Below are positions 45,936 through 56,731 of a DNA stretch of 64,000 nucleotides, one piece after another. The translations under genes were made by a program, and so were the position numbers. Positions within the stretch are counted from its first letter, which is position 1, and every line of letters starts with the position of its first letter. Origin of the DNA: Parietaria judaica (taxonomy: Eukaryota; Streptophyta; Magnoliopsida; Rosales; Urticaceae). The notes beneath the pieces are model-generated. The model was not told the origin of the DNA and made no database searches. It saw only the letters and a list, made by a program, of their open reading frames with translations. Where the stretch lies: contig OX940864.1 in NCBI GenBank assembly GCA_954871525.1, forward strand, positions 6,194,001 through 6,258,000, in the 5' to 3' direction.

Positions 45936-48512
45936 TTATTCCGGGTTCGCCACATTAAGCTCGTTGAAATAGTCTAACAACTCGTTGTCTACCATTTGAT
46001 TATCTTGCGTTCGCTTTTCGGCCAAAATCCAATCCTTGGAAAGCATAAGGATTTCGACCAAAAACGCCTTCGTTGACTTGCGTCGAGCCTCCAATAGGCG
46101 TCCCGCCAACGAGAAAGCCGCTTCCGATGACACCGTGGAGACCGGAACGGTGAGAATGTCGCGAGCCACCAATGATAAAACCGGGTACTCAAGACGATTT
46201 ACGCGCCACCATTCAAGTATGTCGAGGCCTTCGTCGGGACACGGTGCCGGTGGAAGGTTACAAAATACGTCGTACTCGTTGATTCTTCGGCGGTTTGCTC
46301 TTCGGGGACGACGACCTCCGGAACTCCCGCTATGTTGTGACGTTGAGGCCGGACTTGACACCGTTGATGATCCTCCGTGCCCGCCGGTATGAGTTAGGTT
46401 GTAAAGCACCCGATGCGTCGAAACATAGGGCGCTCCGGGTGCGTTGCTCGGGGGCGGCGTCGGGACGTGTTCCGTGTCTCCTTCTTGCTCCATGTCCTCG
46501 TAATACTTCGTCTCGTACTCCTTGTAAAGAAGCCTCATCTTCAATTCCGCGTCGGGATAGTATTCGTCAAGGTATGGATCTCCCGTCAATTGTTGCATCA
46601 TCGCCAAGATCGCCTGCAATTTACCGAGCTTTAATGTAGGATCTATGATTATAGCCGCGCAAAACAAAAATGGAATATGTTTCCAATAAACCCTAAATTT
46701 TTCAATCATCGGTGTCAAAACATTTGCAAATAAAGGGTTTTGTTTTGCTTTATCAAAATGAACAATAATATCAAAAATGCAAGCTAAAGCTAAATGAGAT
46801 GTAGGTTTGTAAACATGAGATAAAGTAACGGTAATAGTATAAAAAAGGGATAGAAAAGCCTGGAATTGGATAGCCATCATCCAATCGGATTCGTCGAGGT
46901 AGTCGTCCACGTGTCTGACATCTTGTCCGTTGATCCAGTTCGTAACTAGCTCCTTGTACGGTATGACCGCCTCCAACATCAAGTAGGTAGAGTTCCACCG
47001 GATAGGCATATCCGGAGAGAACACTCGCTCCGCTTTGTGGTATTCCCTGCAATATGCTAACCAAGATTCCGTGCGCATAGTAGATGATCGTATGTAGATA
47101 ATGGCACTCCTAATTCTATCTATGCTTGGCGAAATAATATTTAACCCCGCTTGAACTATCAAATTGATAATATGGCATGCACATCTTTGATGAAAATAAT
47201 CGGCCCTAAAATTATCGAGACTATCCTTTAACACATCAACGGTAATGTTGTGGGGGCTAGCATTATCTAATGTAATTGAAACTACCCTATTGCTAAGGTT
47301 CCAAAATGTCAACACATTCAATATAGCCTCGGCAATGTTAACCCCGGTATGCCTAACACGCATGGGTTTAAATCCTAAAATACGCTTTTCTAATTTCCAA
47401 TAATCGTTAATAAAATGAGCTACAACGGAAATATAATCATCGTTAGCGTGACCTTTCCAACAATCCGATGTTAAAGCAAACTTGTACGACGCTTGTTGAA
47501 ATAATTTGTCTAGCTCAATTCTTTGTTCATCATAATATTGAATAATTGTCTCTCTAGTTACATGACGCGAGACATACCGGTAGTTTATCGGGGCGATGAA
47601 GGCTAAAAATTCGTTGAGACCATCTCCCTCGGAAAACGATACTGGTAAACCATCGCGTATGATAAATCTAGCGAGAGCTTTCCTATAAATGAGATCGGAT
47701 AAGCGACTTACCTCCTCCACTTTCTTACGCTTTCGGCATTGCTTGGCGTGATCTCTGAGGTACGATGTGCCTTGAATTTTTGGATCGGCCGCCTTTATTT
47801 CTCCGCAAGTTCTACATTTCTCGAATCTTTCCTCTTTTCCTGTAGTATGATTAAGAATATAAAGCGGAAAAAAGTCATTTCGCCATACCGAAGATGTTAG
47901 GTTCTTCCTCTTCCTTGGCTTTGGCGGTGGCGGGTTTGCCGGCGGCGGAATAGGAGGCCGACTAGAACCACGAGGCCGACCACGACCTCGGACCGGCGGC
48001 GGCGGTGGAAGAAGTTCTTCTACTTCGTCGTCGTCCTCGTCCTCGTCATCGTCCTCGTCGTCGTCCTCGTCGTCTTCCTCGTCGTCGTAGTCGTCCCCGC
48101 CTTCGGGACCTTCGTAATTCGGATCATCGTCTCTTCCGTCGTTCATGTTCATCGATGCCGAAGCTTCTCGGTTTTGGCGATGTTGGATTTGGGCATCGTA
48201 CGCCTCTTGCTCGCTCGACCATTCCGGAATATTTCCTGTAGCATTTTGAAGCAAGTTAGTAAAACCACCGAATTGTTGACCGTAAATTACCGGAACGAGC
48301 GGATTGGGTTGAATTTGTGGCGACGGTAGACTAGTGGAACCCGGAGCATTTTGTTGGTAAACACCGCCATAATATGTATGTTGTATTTGTTGTTGTACCG
48401 GCGCCGGCGGAGTTGAATGTGGAATACTATTAACCGACCCGGTTTCGGAACCGGTCCGTCCTTTTCCTCGGCGATCATTTTGGCCTCGAGAATGGTTATC
48501 GGAACTAGACAT
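45936..48512 (-). CDS. hAT transposase (BED finger, RNase H-like, hAT dimerisation), intact
   Basis: The 858-aa protein comes from one uninterrupted frame with ATG at 48512. The N-terminal 130 residues are Ser/Gln/Pro-rich. An Asp/Glu tract follows (about 135-170), then RGRGRPRG and basic KPRKRKNLT, possible DNA-contact or nuclear-import regions. A BED zinc finger spans about 210-260 (CRTC then HAKQC). The RNase H-like core shows TSDCW (about 347), TLDNASPH (about 414) and FHQRCACHIINLIVQAGL. The C-terminal hAT dimerisation region (about 765-840) has EWWRVNRLEYPVLSLVARD and STVSSEAAFSLAGRLLEAR with the catalytic Glu. The protein resembles RICESLEEPER/DAYSLEEPER-type transposases. With its TIRs and TSD this is more likely a mobile transposase than a domesticated gene. 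DNA and protein are very similar to copy 1. Confidence 0.93.
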   Translation of the reverse strand: MSSSDNHSRGQNDRRGKGRTGSETGSVNSIPHSTPPAPVQQQIQHTYYGGVYQQNAPGSTSLPSPQIQPNPLVPVIYGQQFGGFTNLLQNATGNIPEWSSEQEAYDAQIQHRQNREASASMNMNDGRDDDPNYEGPEGGDDYDDEEDDEDDDEDDDEDEDDDEVEELLPPPPPVRGRGRPRGSSRPPIPPPANPPPPKPRKRKNLTSSVWRNDFFPLYILNHTTGKEERFEKCRTCGEIKAADPKIQGTSYLRDHAKQCRKRKKVEEVSRLSDLIYRKALARFIIRDGLPVSFSEGDGLNEFLAFIAPINYRYVSRHVTRETIIQYYDEQRIELDKLFQQASYKFALTSDCWKGHANDDYISVVAHFINDYWKLEKRILGFKPMRVRHTGVNIAEAILNVLTFWNLSNRVVSITLDNASPHNITVDVLKDSLDNFRADYFHQRCACHIINLIVQAGLNIISPSIDRIRSAIIYIRSSTMRTESWLAYCREYHKAERVFSPDMPIRWNSTYLMLEAVIPYKELVTNWINGQDVRHVDDYLDESDWMMAIQFQAFLSLFYTITVTLSHVYKPTSHLALACIFDIIVHFDKAKQNPLFANVLTPMIEKFRVYWKHIPFLFCAAIIIDPTLKLGKLQAILAMMQQLTGDPYLDEYYPDAELKMRLLYKEYETKYYEDMEQEGDTEHVPTPPPSNAPGAPYVSTHRVLYNLTHTGGHGGSSTVSSPASTSQHSGSSGGRRPRRANRRRINEYDVFCNLPPAPCPDEGLDILEWWRVNRLEYPVLSLVARDILTVPVSTVSSEAAFSLAGRLLEARRKSTKAFLVEILMLSKDWILAEKRTQDNQMVDNELLDYFNELNVANPE

Positions 48513-49033
48513 TAATAACCTATACTATAACTAAACTAAACTATATAATATAAATAAACTAAATTATAAGTTATAACTAAATTAAACTATACTATAAATA
48601 AACTAAACTATATAATATAATATAATAGATATTATGATAATAATATTGCTAGAATAACTAAATAAGTAACTAATTTTATAAGAGTATTAATATAACTATA
48701 AGATAAGAAAACTATAGCTTAAAATCGGATTTTTTGAGAGCTTGGGCGAGTTGAGAGAGTATGAGATGAAGAGAATGAGTTGAGTGAAAAAAATGAGGGA
48801 GAAGTGTGGTTTTTATAGGGGAAAAATGGAGAGAATCGAGTAAAGAGGGTATAATTAATACCCAACGGATAGAAAACAGGGGTCTTTTCTGCAATTGCAG
48901 AAATTTTATCGGGAGCAGGCGAAGGAGCCGTTGCCCAACGGCTCCTTCATCCACGCCGTACGCGTGGCACATCCAACGGCTCAAAACATAGAGCCGTTGG
49001 ATTTTATTTTTTTTTATTTTTTTTTAAATATGT

Positions 49034-49121
49034 CGGAGCCGGATTAATCCGGCTCCGTATTAAGTCGGAGTCGGAGCTCCGACTCCGTAAAAAAAAAATG
49101 GAGGGTCCGGGATATCCGACC
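49034..49121. repeat. Subterminal palindromes, right end of hAT copy 2
   Basis: There are two perfect palindromes: 49034-49057 (24 bp, CGGAGCCGGATT plus its complement) and 49066-49087 (22 bp, CGGAGTCGGAG plus its complement). GGGTCCGGGATATCCGACCC follows at about 49102, nearly palindromic. They share a GGAT..ATCC or GGAG..CTCC core with the left end. Confidence 0.9.
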
Positions 49122-49149
49122 CTCCTACATTTACAGCATTATTTACACC

Positions 49150-50400
49150 TATGATAACACTTGATAATTGCAGGAAGTACCATATTTTATATAAAAAAAT
49201 ATTTAAGTGATCTAACATTTTTTTGTTCTTTTCAAATGGATTTTGAAATGGGTACATCATGATATTTAATAGTAATCAGAACTTCCTTAAGCTTCTGTCT
49301 ATCTGTTTGTAAATTGTAATACATTGGTCGTGTAAATAATTCCTAGAGGCAAATATTTAAGATTTCAGCTCGACAAAACATGTCTAAGTTTAAAAATTAT
49401 ATATACATGATCAAATAATTAAAAATAGAACTCTATACATTACTTATCAATTATTAATTCACTCGGCCGATTGTTAATAAAAAAGCTAAAGAAAAGGCAG
49501 TCATTATTAACAAGTACGTGTCATCCTATAACATAAACTAATATATAGAGAAAGGTAACAAACATAGTTACGATGAAGAGTAACTATATATACCTAATTT
49601 TCCTTCAATTCCCAAGCATTAAAATTGTTTATTATTCCCTAGCTTTTGGCACTAAAGTTTATCAAGGTGGTACATATATTATATCAAGAAACATAATGAT
49701 GTGGGTTATTTCCTATATATTACTCTATTTTAATTTTCTATTGGGATCTTAAGATCAATTATTTTAAAGACGAGTTTTCATATGTACTTATGTTTTGTAA
49801 TTTTTAATGACTCGAAATCTTACCGGGCAAGTAGGAAATATATTTAACACATAGTGGATGACATAAAAATGTAATCTAATTGTTTTTTTTAGTAAGAGAA
49901 TTTTTATGCATTGTTTAACATTTCAAAGAGAGCGTATGGAAACCAAAAAGTACATACTTATGTCTAAGTTAATTATTTAACTTTAGATATATAATAGGAA
50001 CTTTTGTGACATTGTTGAAATCAACAATTTATTTAATTGTTTCAATATATGTATGGTTGAACTGTAATAATTAATTCACCATAATCGCTATGAAAATTCG
50101 ATTCATAGTAAGTTGAAAACTTTTTTAACGATAATATTTTAATTATTTCACGTGTATTTTAGTGTACTTCTAGTTTTTTAGTATAAGGCTTCTAGCTAAT
50201 TTCATTAATGCTCATAGCAAAAAAAGAGAACATAACAAAAAATAATTGTAACACAAAAACTCCAACTGTTTGTGAGGAAGACGATTTGCACGCGACAAAT
50301 GGATGTGTGAGAGTTCGAGTTCAAATTCTCGTCACTTTTATTATTTTTCATTGTTTGATTTTGTTTTCTTATTGATATTAGGGCTTAATCATAACATGTG
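49150..50400. other. AT-rich intergenic DNA
   Basis: No gene is seen. At about 50275-50335 the sequence ending GAGTTCGAGTTCAAATTCTCG has a B-box-like motif and may be a decayed SINE. Confidence 0.4.
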
Positions 50401-50735
50401 AGTTTAAACTTGACATGATTCAGCTCGTTGAGTCAAGAAACGACTAGGTTGACCAGGCCCCGTCCACCTAGTCATATTCACCAAATTCTGTCCACCAGGA
50501 AAATTGGTGTCGACCTGGTCACCACATCGACCATGACCTAATGGTTGAACATGACACAAGTGTCGACCTGGACACAACGTCGACCATGACATGACGAGAT
50601 GGTCGTGTCGACTATGAACTAGCTAGGTAGACCTGGTTGAAGAAGGCAAAGAGTTGACGTGTTTCAGTCAACTGACATAAAAAAAGGAAGCAAAGGGATT
50701 TGCGGGCATAATTGGAAGAGAATGTCAATGATAAC
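50401..50735. repeat. Short imperfect repeats of GTCGACCTGG / CGACCATGAC
   Basis: These two motifs alternate several times between 50440 and 50640 (for example GTGTCGACCTGG twice). The sequence is GC-richer than its surroundings and could be part of a retroelement. Family not recognised. Confidence 0.4.
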
Positions 50736-50740
50736 ACGTG

Positions 50741-51239
50741 TGTTGGTTCCCAAATCACGGATCTGCAAGAACACGAACACCACCAAAGAAATTGAACAGA
50801 AAATTGAAGAACACGAATCTGGGAGAAGAATTTCTCTATTGATAATCGAATGCAAAATACAAGGAGATAAACTTAAGACTCTAATGGACTCGTCACTTTA
50901 CAAGGTGTACAACGCTAGGTTTATATAGCCACTCTCAAAGTGAAACCCTAGCTAACAGAATCACACAAGATCGGGAAACTACCCTAAATAAACTCTGACT
51001 TTCTCCGCAAGTCTCGCTCATTCCTTGCTGGGTAGTTGCTGTGTTTCCGTTTTTCTGCCCGGACAGCTTCTCTGTCCCCGAGCTCACCTGCGCGTCTGCC
51101 TCGGGCTGGGCTTGTCATCTATCCGGACATTCTGCTCGTGTTCACCCGAGCTGGGCTGAACTCTTGTCCGTCCTTGGTTCTGATCGGTACCCGGGCTGAC
51201 TTCCTCTGTGTGACGGACTAAGTCAAGCTTAATCTCACA
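50741..51239 (-). mobile_element. Solo LTR (minus orientation) with perfect 5-bp TSD
   Basis: It starts TGTTGGTTCCC and ends ATCTCACA, flanked by ACGTG at 50736-50740 and 51240-51244. On the minus strand CTATATAAACC (about 50920-50930) is a TATA box. A polyadenylation-like TATCAATAGAG lies toward the minus-strand 3' end. The open frames inside (50659-50928, 51036-51221) are not genes. Confidence 0.85.
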
Positions 51240-51244
51240 ACGTG

Positions 51245-51755
51245 TGGCTACCTAATAGTTAGTGAAATCTTCATGATATAAGGGATTTGATGGATTAGCT
51301 TCCTAGTATAAATAGTAGTGTATGTTTATCATTTGGGACGTAATGTGTATAGACAAAACCTTTAGTAATCTCCTTTCTTCTTCTTCTTCAATATACCGAG
51401 AACGATTTTTTCTAAAATTATGTTTCTCTTTGTTCTTGTGTGCTTTCGGTGTAAAGATCCAATTCGGAACCAACACGAATTATAAAATTAAATGATTTTA
51501 GTAAAATTAATTCACGCATATTCACATTGACTATTTTGCTATACACAGACAATTTGGAACGTAATATATTTTATAAAAATGCTCGTTGTACACATATGAT
51601 ATGATATAAGAAACAGGGAAATATTAAACCTATTATATATAAATGATTGATATATACGTGCGTGTGTTTAAGTGTGTTTTGGTGTTGAAAAACAAGCTTG
51701 GGAATAGGCTTGGTTGTTGAGAAGCAAAGCATGAAGTAATGAATGTGTGCGCATA

Positions 51756-51834
<79 letters not shown>

Positions 51835-52025
51835 AGGAAACTAGCTGGGAAACAAGCGCAGCTAAAGGGGCATGAGATCAGCTGTGTGAATGTCTTCATT
51901 TTGACTGCATCGTCTCTGCTGCTTCGTGTTCGTTGAATGGCGAACCAAAGCGTGTGGGCGTGATTGAATCAACCAATATATATTATATTTATACATGCAT
52001 GTTGATATATTATATAAGTAGATAT

Positions 52026-52059
<34 letters not shown>

Positions 52060-52946
52060 GTCTTTGGTGGTGGCGAAGAACTTGTCATTTTATATACTTA
52101 GATACTTATGTTTAAAATTTAGCGGCAAAAAATGTTCAAACTTATCGAATTAATATTGTACTTATTTATGTTAAAAAAATTATTATATTGCTTTCACGTT
52201 TTGAGAAAATATATTAAAAACAAATAAGATGAAATTTAACGCCTCGGACTCCGGCACAAAGCTCTCGGAAAATGCTTCCAAACACACCCAAATCTAAACA
52301 TTTTAACTACAAAAATTTCAAACATAAACATTAAAAGTGCAATTATATAGTGATAAATTGAATATTTTTGCCGGAAATACCAGTATATATATGTGGTGAC
52401 AATTAATTGAGAGAGAGGAAAAAGTTAAGAGCACGAGAGAGAGCAGTTAGTGGGGTGTCACTGTCTCCACTCCCTTCACGCGCTGAATTCCATGAAAAAT
52501 AATCCCATAAATTTATTTTCTTATATTATTATTATAATACCAAATTTCATGTTTTGACATTATTCAAATCCAATCTAATTTAATCAACAACTTTTGCATT
52601 CTTTCAGTGATGCCTCTATAAATCTTCTATGATCTATTTTTGTAATGTACAATGTTTTAGAATGTAATATATATGTGTGTGTGAAGGGGACGTGCAAATT
52701 TATGTGGCCAGAGGTAAAAAATAAATAAAAATCGAATTAGATTATAATAGTAATCTTGGTATAAAATTGAAAATCGAATATATTCAGGGTAGAACGGAAA
52801 CTAAACTACCTACATAAGTGTGTGTGTTTCGGTTTAGTATTTTTATATAGGACCAAAAACAGATTATCGAATGTTGATTGTGAGAAAGAAAAAAAAAAGA
52901 ATGTTCAATAATCAATTGATTGTTAATTAGTTTTGTTTTTAACTAA
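51245..52946. other. Intergenic DNA with long microsatellites
   Basis: A compound (AT)n(AG)n lies at about 51753-51829 and (AT)n at about 52028-52056. No gene is supported; the two mirror-image open frames 51633-51936 are created by the microsatellite. Confidence 0.6.
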
Positions 52947-53406
52947 GGGTTAATGACGGCGAAATACTCAAAGTTTGGTCAAAGAACCCCTCGCGTACCC
53001 AAAGTCTAAAAGTGGTGGCAAAAGTACTCAAAGTCACATTTGGGGCGTTGACTACTCCATTCTCGTAACGCACTTAACTTATCCGTTAATTCTGACCACG
53101 TGGACAAACGTGGGTTTCTGACATAACAATTTTTTGCCACGTGGACGAGCCCACATCAGCCTCGTTTAGGATAAAACAACGAATTAATCCCCTAATTGGG
53201 CTCATCCACGTGGCAAAACATTGTCATATTAGCAACCCATGTTTGTCCACGTGGCCAAAGTTAGCGAGTAAGTTAACTGCGCTACGAGAATGGAGTGGTC
53301 AACGCCTCAAATGCGATTTTGGGTACTTTTGCCATCATTTTTTAAACTTTGGGTACACGAACGGTTCTTTGACTAAACTTTGAGTACTTTCGTTGTCATT
53401 AACCCT
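52947..53406. mobile_element. Fold-back MITE, Mutator-type, related to 4533-10118
   Basis: The 460-bp element is almost entirely one inverted repeat. Left: GGGTTAATGACGGCGAAA, then GTTGACTACTCCATTCTCG. Right: the inverse, with CGAGAATGGAGTGGTCAAC and GTTGTCATTAACCC. The arms meet around 53180-53200. The flanks TTTAACTAA (52938-52946) and TTTAAATAA (53407-53415) are a 9-bp TSD with one mismatch. The ORF 53141-53383 lies in the right arm and is not a gene. Confidence 0.85.
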
Positions 53407-53415
53407 TTTAAATAA

Positions 53416-56103
53416 TTAATGATTTTTAGTTAAGTTGTTGTTGACAATCTTTATAAATGATCAACACTTTAGGTTGAGTAATCTTTATATATTTTAGACC
53501 ATTTTAAGGAAAAACCAATAACTTAATTAGTGGACCGAAATATATTGAAACCGAATTTAATGTGAAAATAAAATCGATTCTTTGTGTATTTTGTGTAAAC
53601 GATTCTTGTTTTTCTATAACCAAAAATATGAAGTCAAGAGTTTGAAAAATTCGAGATCGATGTGGACTGATTTCAAGCCTAGCAGTTCGGCTTAATATTA
53701 TCTTATTCTACAAGGCATTTGTATTTCGAGTTTTAAATAGTACTAAAGTGACTTTCTCTCTCACGAGTCGAGAATTTGAGAATCAGAGACAAGAATTGAT
53801 TTTTGAAGGCTGGCTTGGATCTTCGCCTGAAGGACAACGGACAACCCCATCTCTAGACTTAATTTTTTTTGTGTAATTTAAATCGTTTAAAAGTATTTTG
53901 CTACATTTTTATAATATAAAATCGTTTTATCAAAAAATTATCTAAGCTAAATTAAATTAGAACTTTTGCACTTTTAGATTATAATATTACATTTACATGC
54001 GTGATTTGACATTAGCAATCATACTATGACTAAGATTCATGAAGCTTTTATATCGTTTGGCTAAATTTGTGTACACTAGAAACCAAAGAATGTCACGGAA
54101 TCCCTTAGAAGAAGGAGATCATAAATGTGATAATTATTTTGGTGAAAATTAATTGTTGATGAATGTACATCAAATACTTCATTCAATTCTTATAGTTTCA
54201 TTAATTAAGATATTTATGGCTTCAATATAATATATATATATATATATTTCATAGCATGAAATGCTAAACTTGACCAAATATAATAAATACCACATCGCAT
54301 TGTGTATGTGAGTAACCGACAGCCTCTTCAATGAGCAAATATTAGCCGTTAGGCTCGCAATTCATGGCAACATTATTCAGACACAGTCCGTATAGGATTT
54401 TGGTTGAGAATATTTATAGGCACTAATTTTCCTAGACGCCCCATATTTTATAATTCTGTCTTTAAATGGCTCTTTATTTTATGGATGACTATGTTACACT
54501 CTTGAGTTTTATAATTTATTCTTTTGTAGACCAGTAATATGACGGGGTCAGGACGAAGATTCTTCGAGGGGGCCGGGTATAGCCCCCTCACTTTGTATTT
54601 AATCATGTAGTATAGCTTTTTTGTTAAGTTATTGCCGTAGTCCAAATAGGAACAAAAATACACCGGTGAAAGATAAATAAAGACAAAAATATGAAATCGT
54701 AAGTTGCATAGATAAATATAAAAATAAAAACAAAAACTAGGTTATAGGGAAGAAAATACATAAATATACATTTTAATAAATTATGTGCCAAATTCTTTGT
54801 AAATTAAATAGAAGTTTTAGTCCATCGTATACGAACGTACAAAAAAAAAGTACATAAAGGCAAAACTACAAAATCAGAGGCGTGATATAGTTATTTTTTA
54901 TATAATTATTTTATAAGTGAATGGACACATCAAAACAAAAATACTTATATATATATGTGTATATATATAATTATATATAGGGTTAAAAGCAACATAAGCA
55001 TCCCGTATTTTTATTTTTGTAGTGGCATAAACTCTTTTTCTTTTTTCACAGACGTAATTCTTGTTCACTATTTTGTTTCTTAAAAATTCCATCCACTTTT
55101 TTTTATTTAATTTAACAAAATTTTAGATGCAATTATGTCTTGGACATGTCATTTCCGAATGCGAGAGAATTTTGTTAACGATACATCCAAATTTTTGGTA
55201 AAATCTATTGAAAAAGTAGATAGATTTTTGGAGAAAAATAAAATAACAAACATTGATTTTTTTTTTTTTTGACCTTTTAAAGAATATCATGCTACTATAT
55301 AAAAATTATAAAACTAATTTATGTGCCTATTAAATATTAACCCATAAATATTAACTCATGCCTTGCTATCCAGCTTTGTCATTAATAATTAATACTATCA
55401 TAAACACCAAACACAATCCCGAAATTTACGCTCACTTCTAGTTTCTTTTATTGAAGTCCTTCTGAAACATTAACATAACAAACTTTTCACTTTACTCGTA
55501 CACAGTAAAAACAGACAGAATAACTATCTTAATGTTAAATTGTTACTTAAATTGCAGCTTATATACTATGCAGCTTATTACAGTAATTATTATTTATTAA
55601 TACACATTTATGACCAATCAATGCACTTTAAGTAGAAGTAATAGTTTGTAATTTACATGTAGTACTTACTGTATATCTATGCGGTCGGTATGCAACTTAT
55701 ATAATGTTTTAACGAGTTTATAAATTATTTTCATTTACAAGTGTTTATAGCATATATTTAATACTAAGCCTATTAAGTGAGAGTAAATTGTATGATAAAA
55801 AAGCATGTAGAATATTAAAGGCATACTATGCTTTGGGGGAACGCGGAGTAGACCCGTGCCTACGATAAAAAGAAATATTCTAAATTTAAAGGCCCAAAAA
55901 AAAAATTAATTTAAGATCCTGGAGATAAGTTGAAAGGTTTAGCTAGATCCTCTATCGAAAAAGATATGATTGAGAGACTCGACTATTTAGATTCAGTTCA
56001 TAATTTAATGCTAAAAACACTAAAAGAGTCGTATTGGAGCGACTGATTATTTATTATATTAAAATATCTTATATATTTTTGCATCGAAAAATTCAATTTA
56101 ATA
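53416..56103. other. AT-rich intergenic DNA with transposon scraps
   Basis: At about 54538-54600 GGGGGCCGGGTATAGCCCCCTCAC resembles part of a hAT MITE without ends. (TA)n tracts lie at about 54229-54247 and 54946-54980. No gene recognised. Confidence 0.45.
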
Positions 56104-56111
56104 ATTTCAAT

Positions 56112-56723
56112 CAAGGTTCTAAATATCAATATCGATATCGTTTCGCACTCTCCATTTTACGGATAAATCGTTTGCCGACAGGCATGCCGACGGATAAAAA
56201 GGAAGAAATGGATATATCGTTTGCCGATAATACAGCATATATTTCACGGATATATCGCTTGCCGATCGAAATATCGACGGATATTCCGGAAAAATATTTT
56301 TAGTATTTCAATCATATTTTTATATAGTTTCTAAATGACCTATTTAATAAATATGACACATAGTTATATCCTAGAAAACACACTCATAAATCATAGCATA
56401 GCACAAATATACAACATGAAAGTCATAATTCATAACATAATGTCGACATAACATAAAATAAGTTAGCCATCATAATAAAGTCATAGAGTACGAACATAAA
56501 TATGAACATATAGTACGAAGTACGAACATAAATACGAAGCATGGTTCTAAATACCGATATCGATGTCGTTTCGCACTCTTCATTTTACGGATATATCGCT
56601 TGCCGACAGATAAATGGGACGAAATGGATATATCGATTTCCTGCGAATATCGTTTCGCATTTCTCATTTTCTGGGTACGTGGTGGATATATCGAGGACAT
56701 ATCTGGATATTTAAAACCATGAT
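56112..56723. mobile_element. hAT MITE related to the transposon at 4757-9861, perfect 8-bp TSD
   Basis: The left end CAAGGTTCTAAATATC and, in reverse complement, the right end CATGGTTTTAAATATCC match. The flanks are ATTTCAAT at 56104-56111 and 56724-56731. The ends resemble those of the 5.1-kb hAT (CAAGGTTCCGAAAATGC), and the body shares motifs such as ATCGTTTGCCGA. An extra left-end copy (CATGGTTCTAAATACCG) at about 56540 suggests internal duplication or a nested relative. Confidence 0.88.
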
Positions 56724-56731
56724 TTCAATAG

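Larger units (their letters stand above)
45501..49141 (-). mobile_element. hAT transposon copy 2, apparently complete and coding-intact
   Basis: The left terminus TAATCCCGCGAATGTAGGAG and the reverse complement of the right terminus TAATGCTGTAAATGTAGGAG form imperfect TIRs. The flanks are TTTACACC at 45493-45500 and 49142-49149, a perfect 8-bp TSD. Size is 3641 bp. It holds a single uninterrupted transposase ORF on the minus strand and palindromes near both ends. All features expected of an autonomous element are visible; activity is not shown. Confidence 0.93.

Noticed and set aside
46036..46639. Two plus-strand frames of about 115 codons
   Set aside because: Antisense shadows of the intact hAT transposase.
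51036..51221. 61-codon open frame
   Set aside because: It lies wholly inside a solo LTR bounded by a TSD and has no family resemblance.
51753..51829. Possible array or CRISPR-like repeat
   Set aside because: It is a simple AT/AG microsatellite; CRISPR arrays are not expected in plant nuclear DNA and no spacer pattern exists anywhere in the window.
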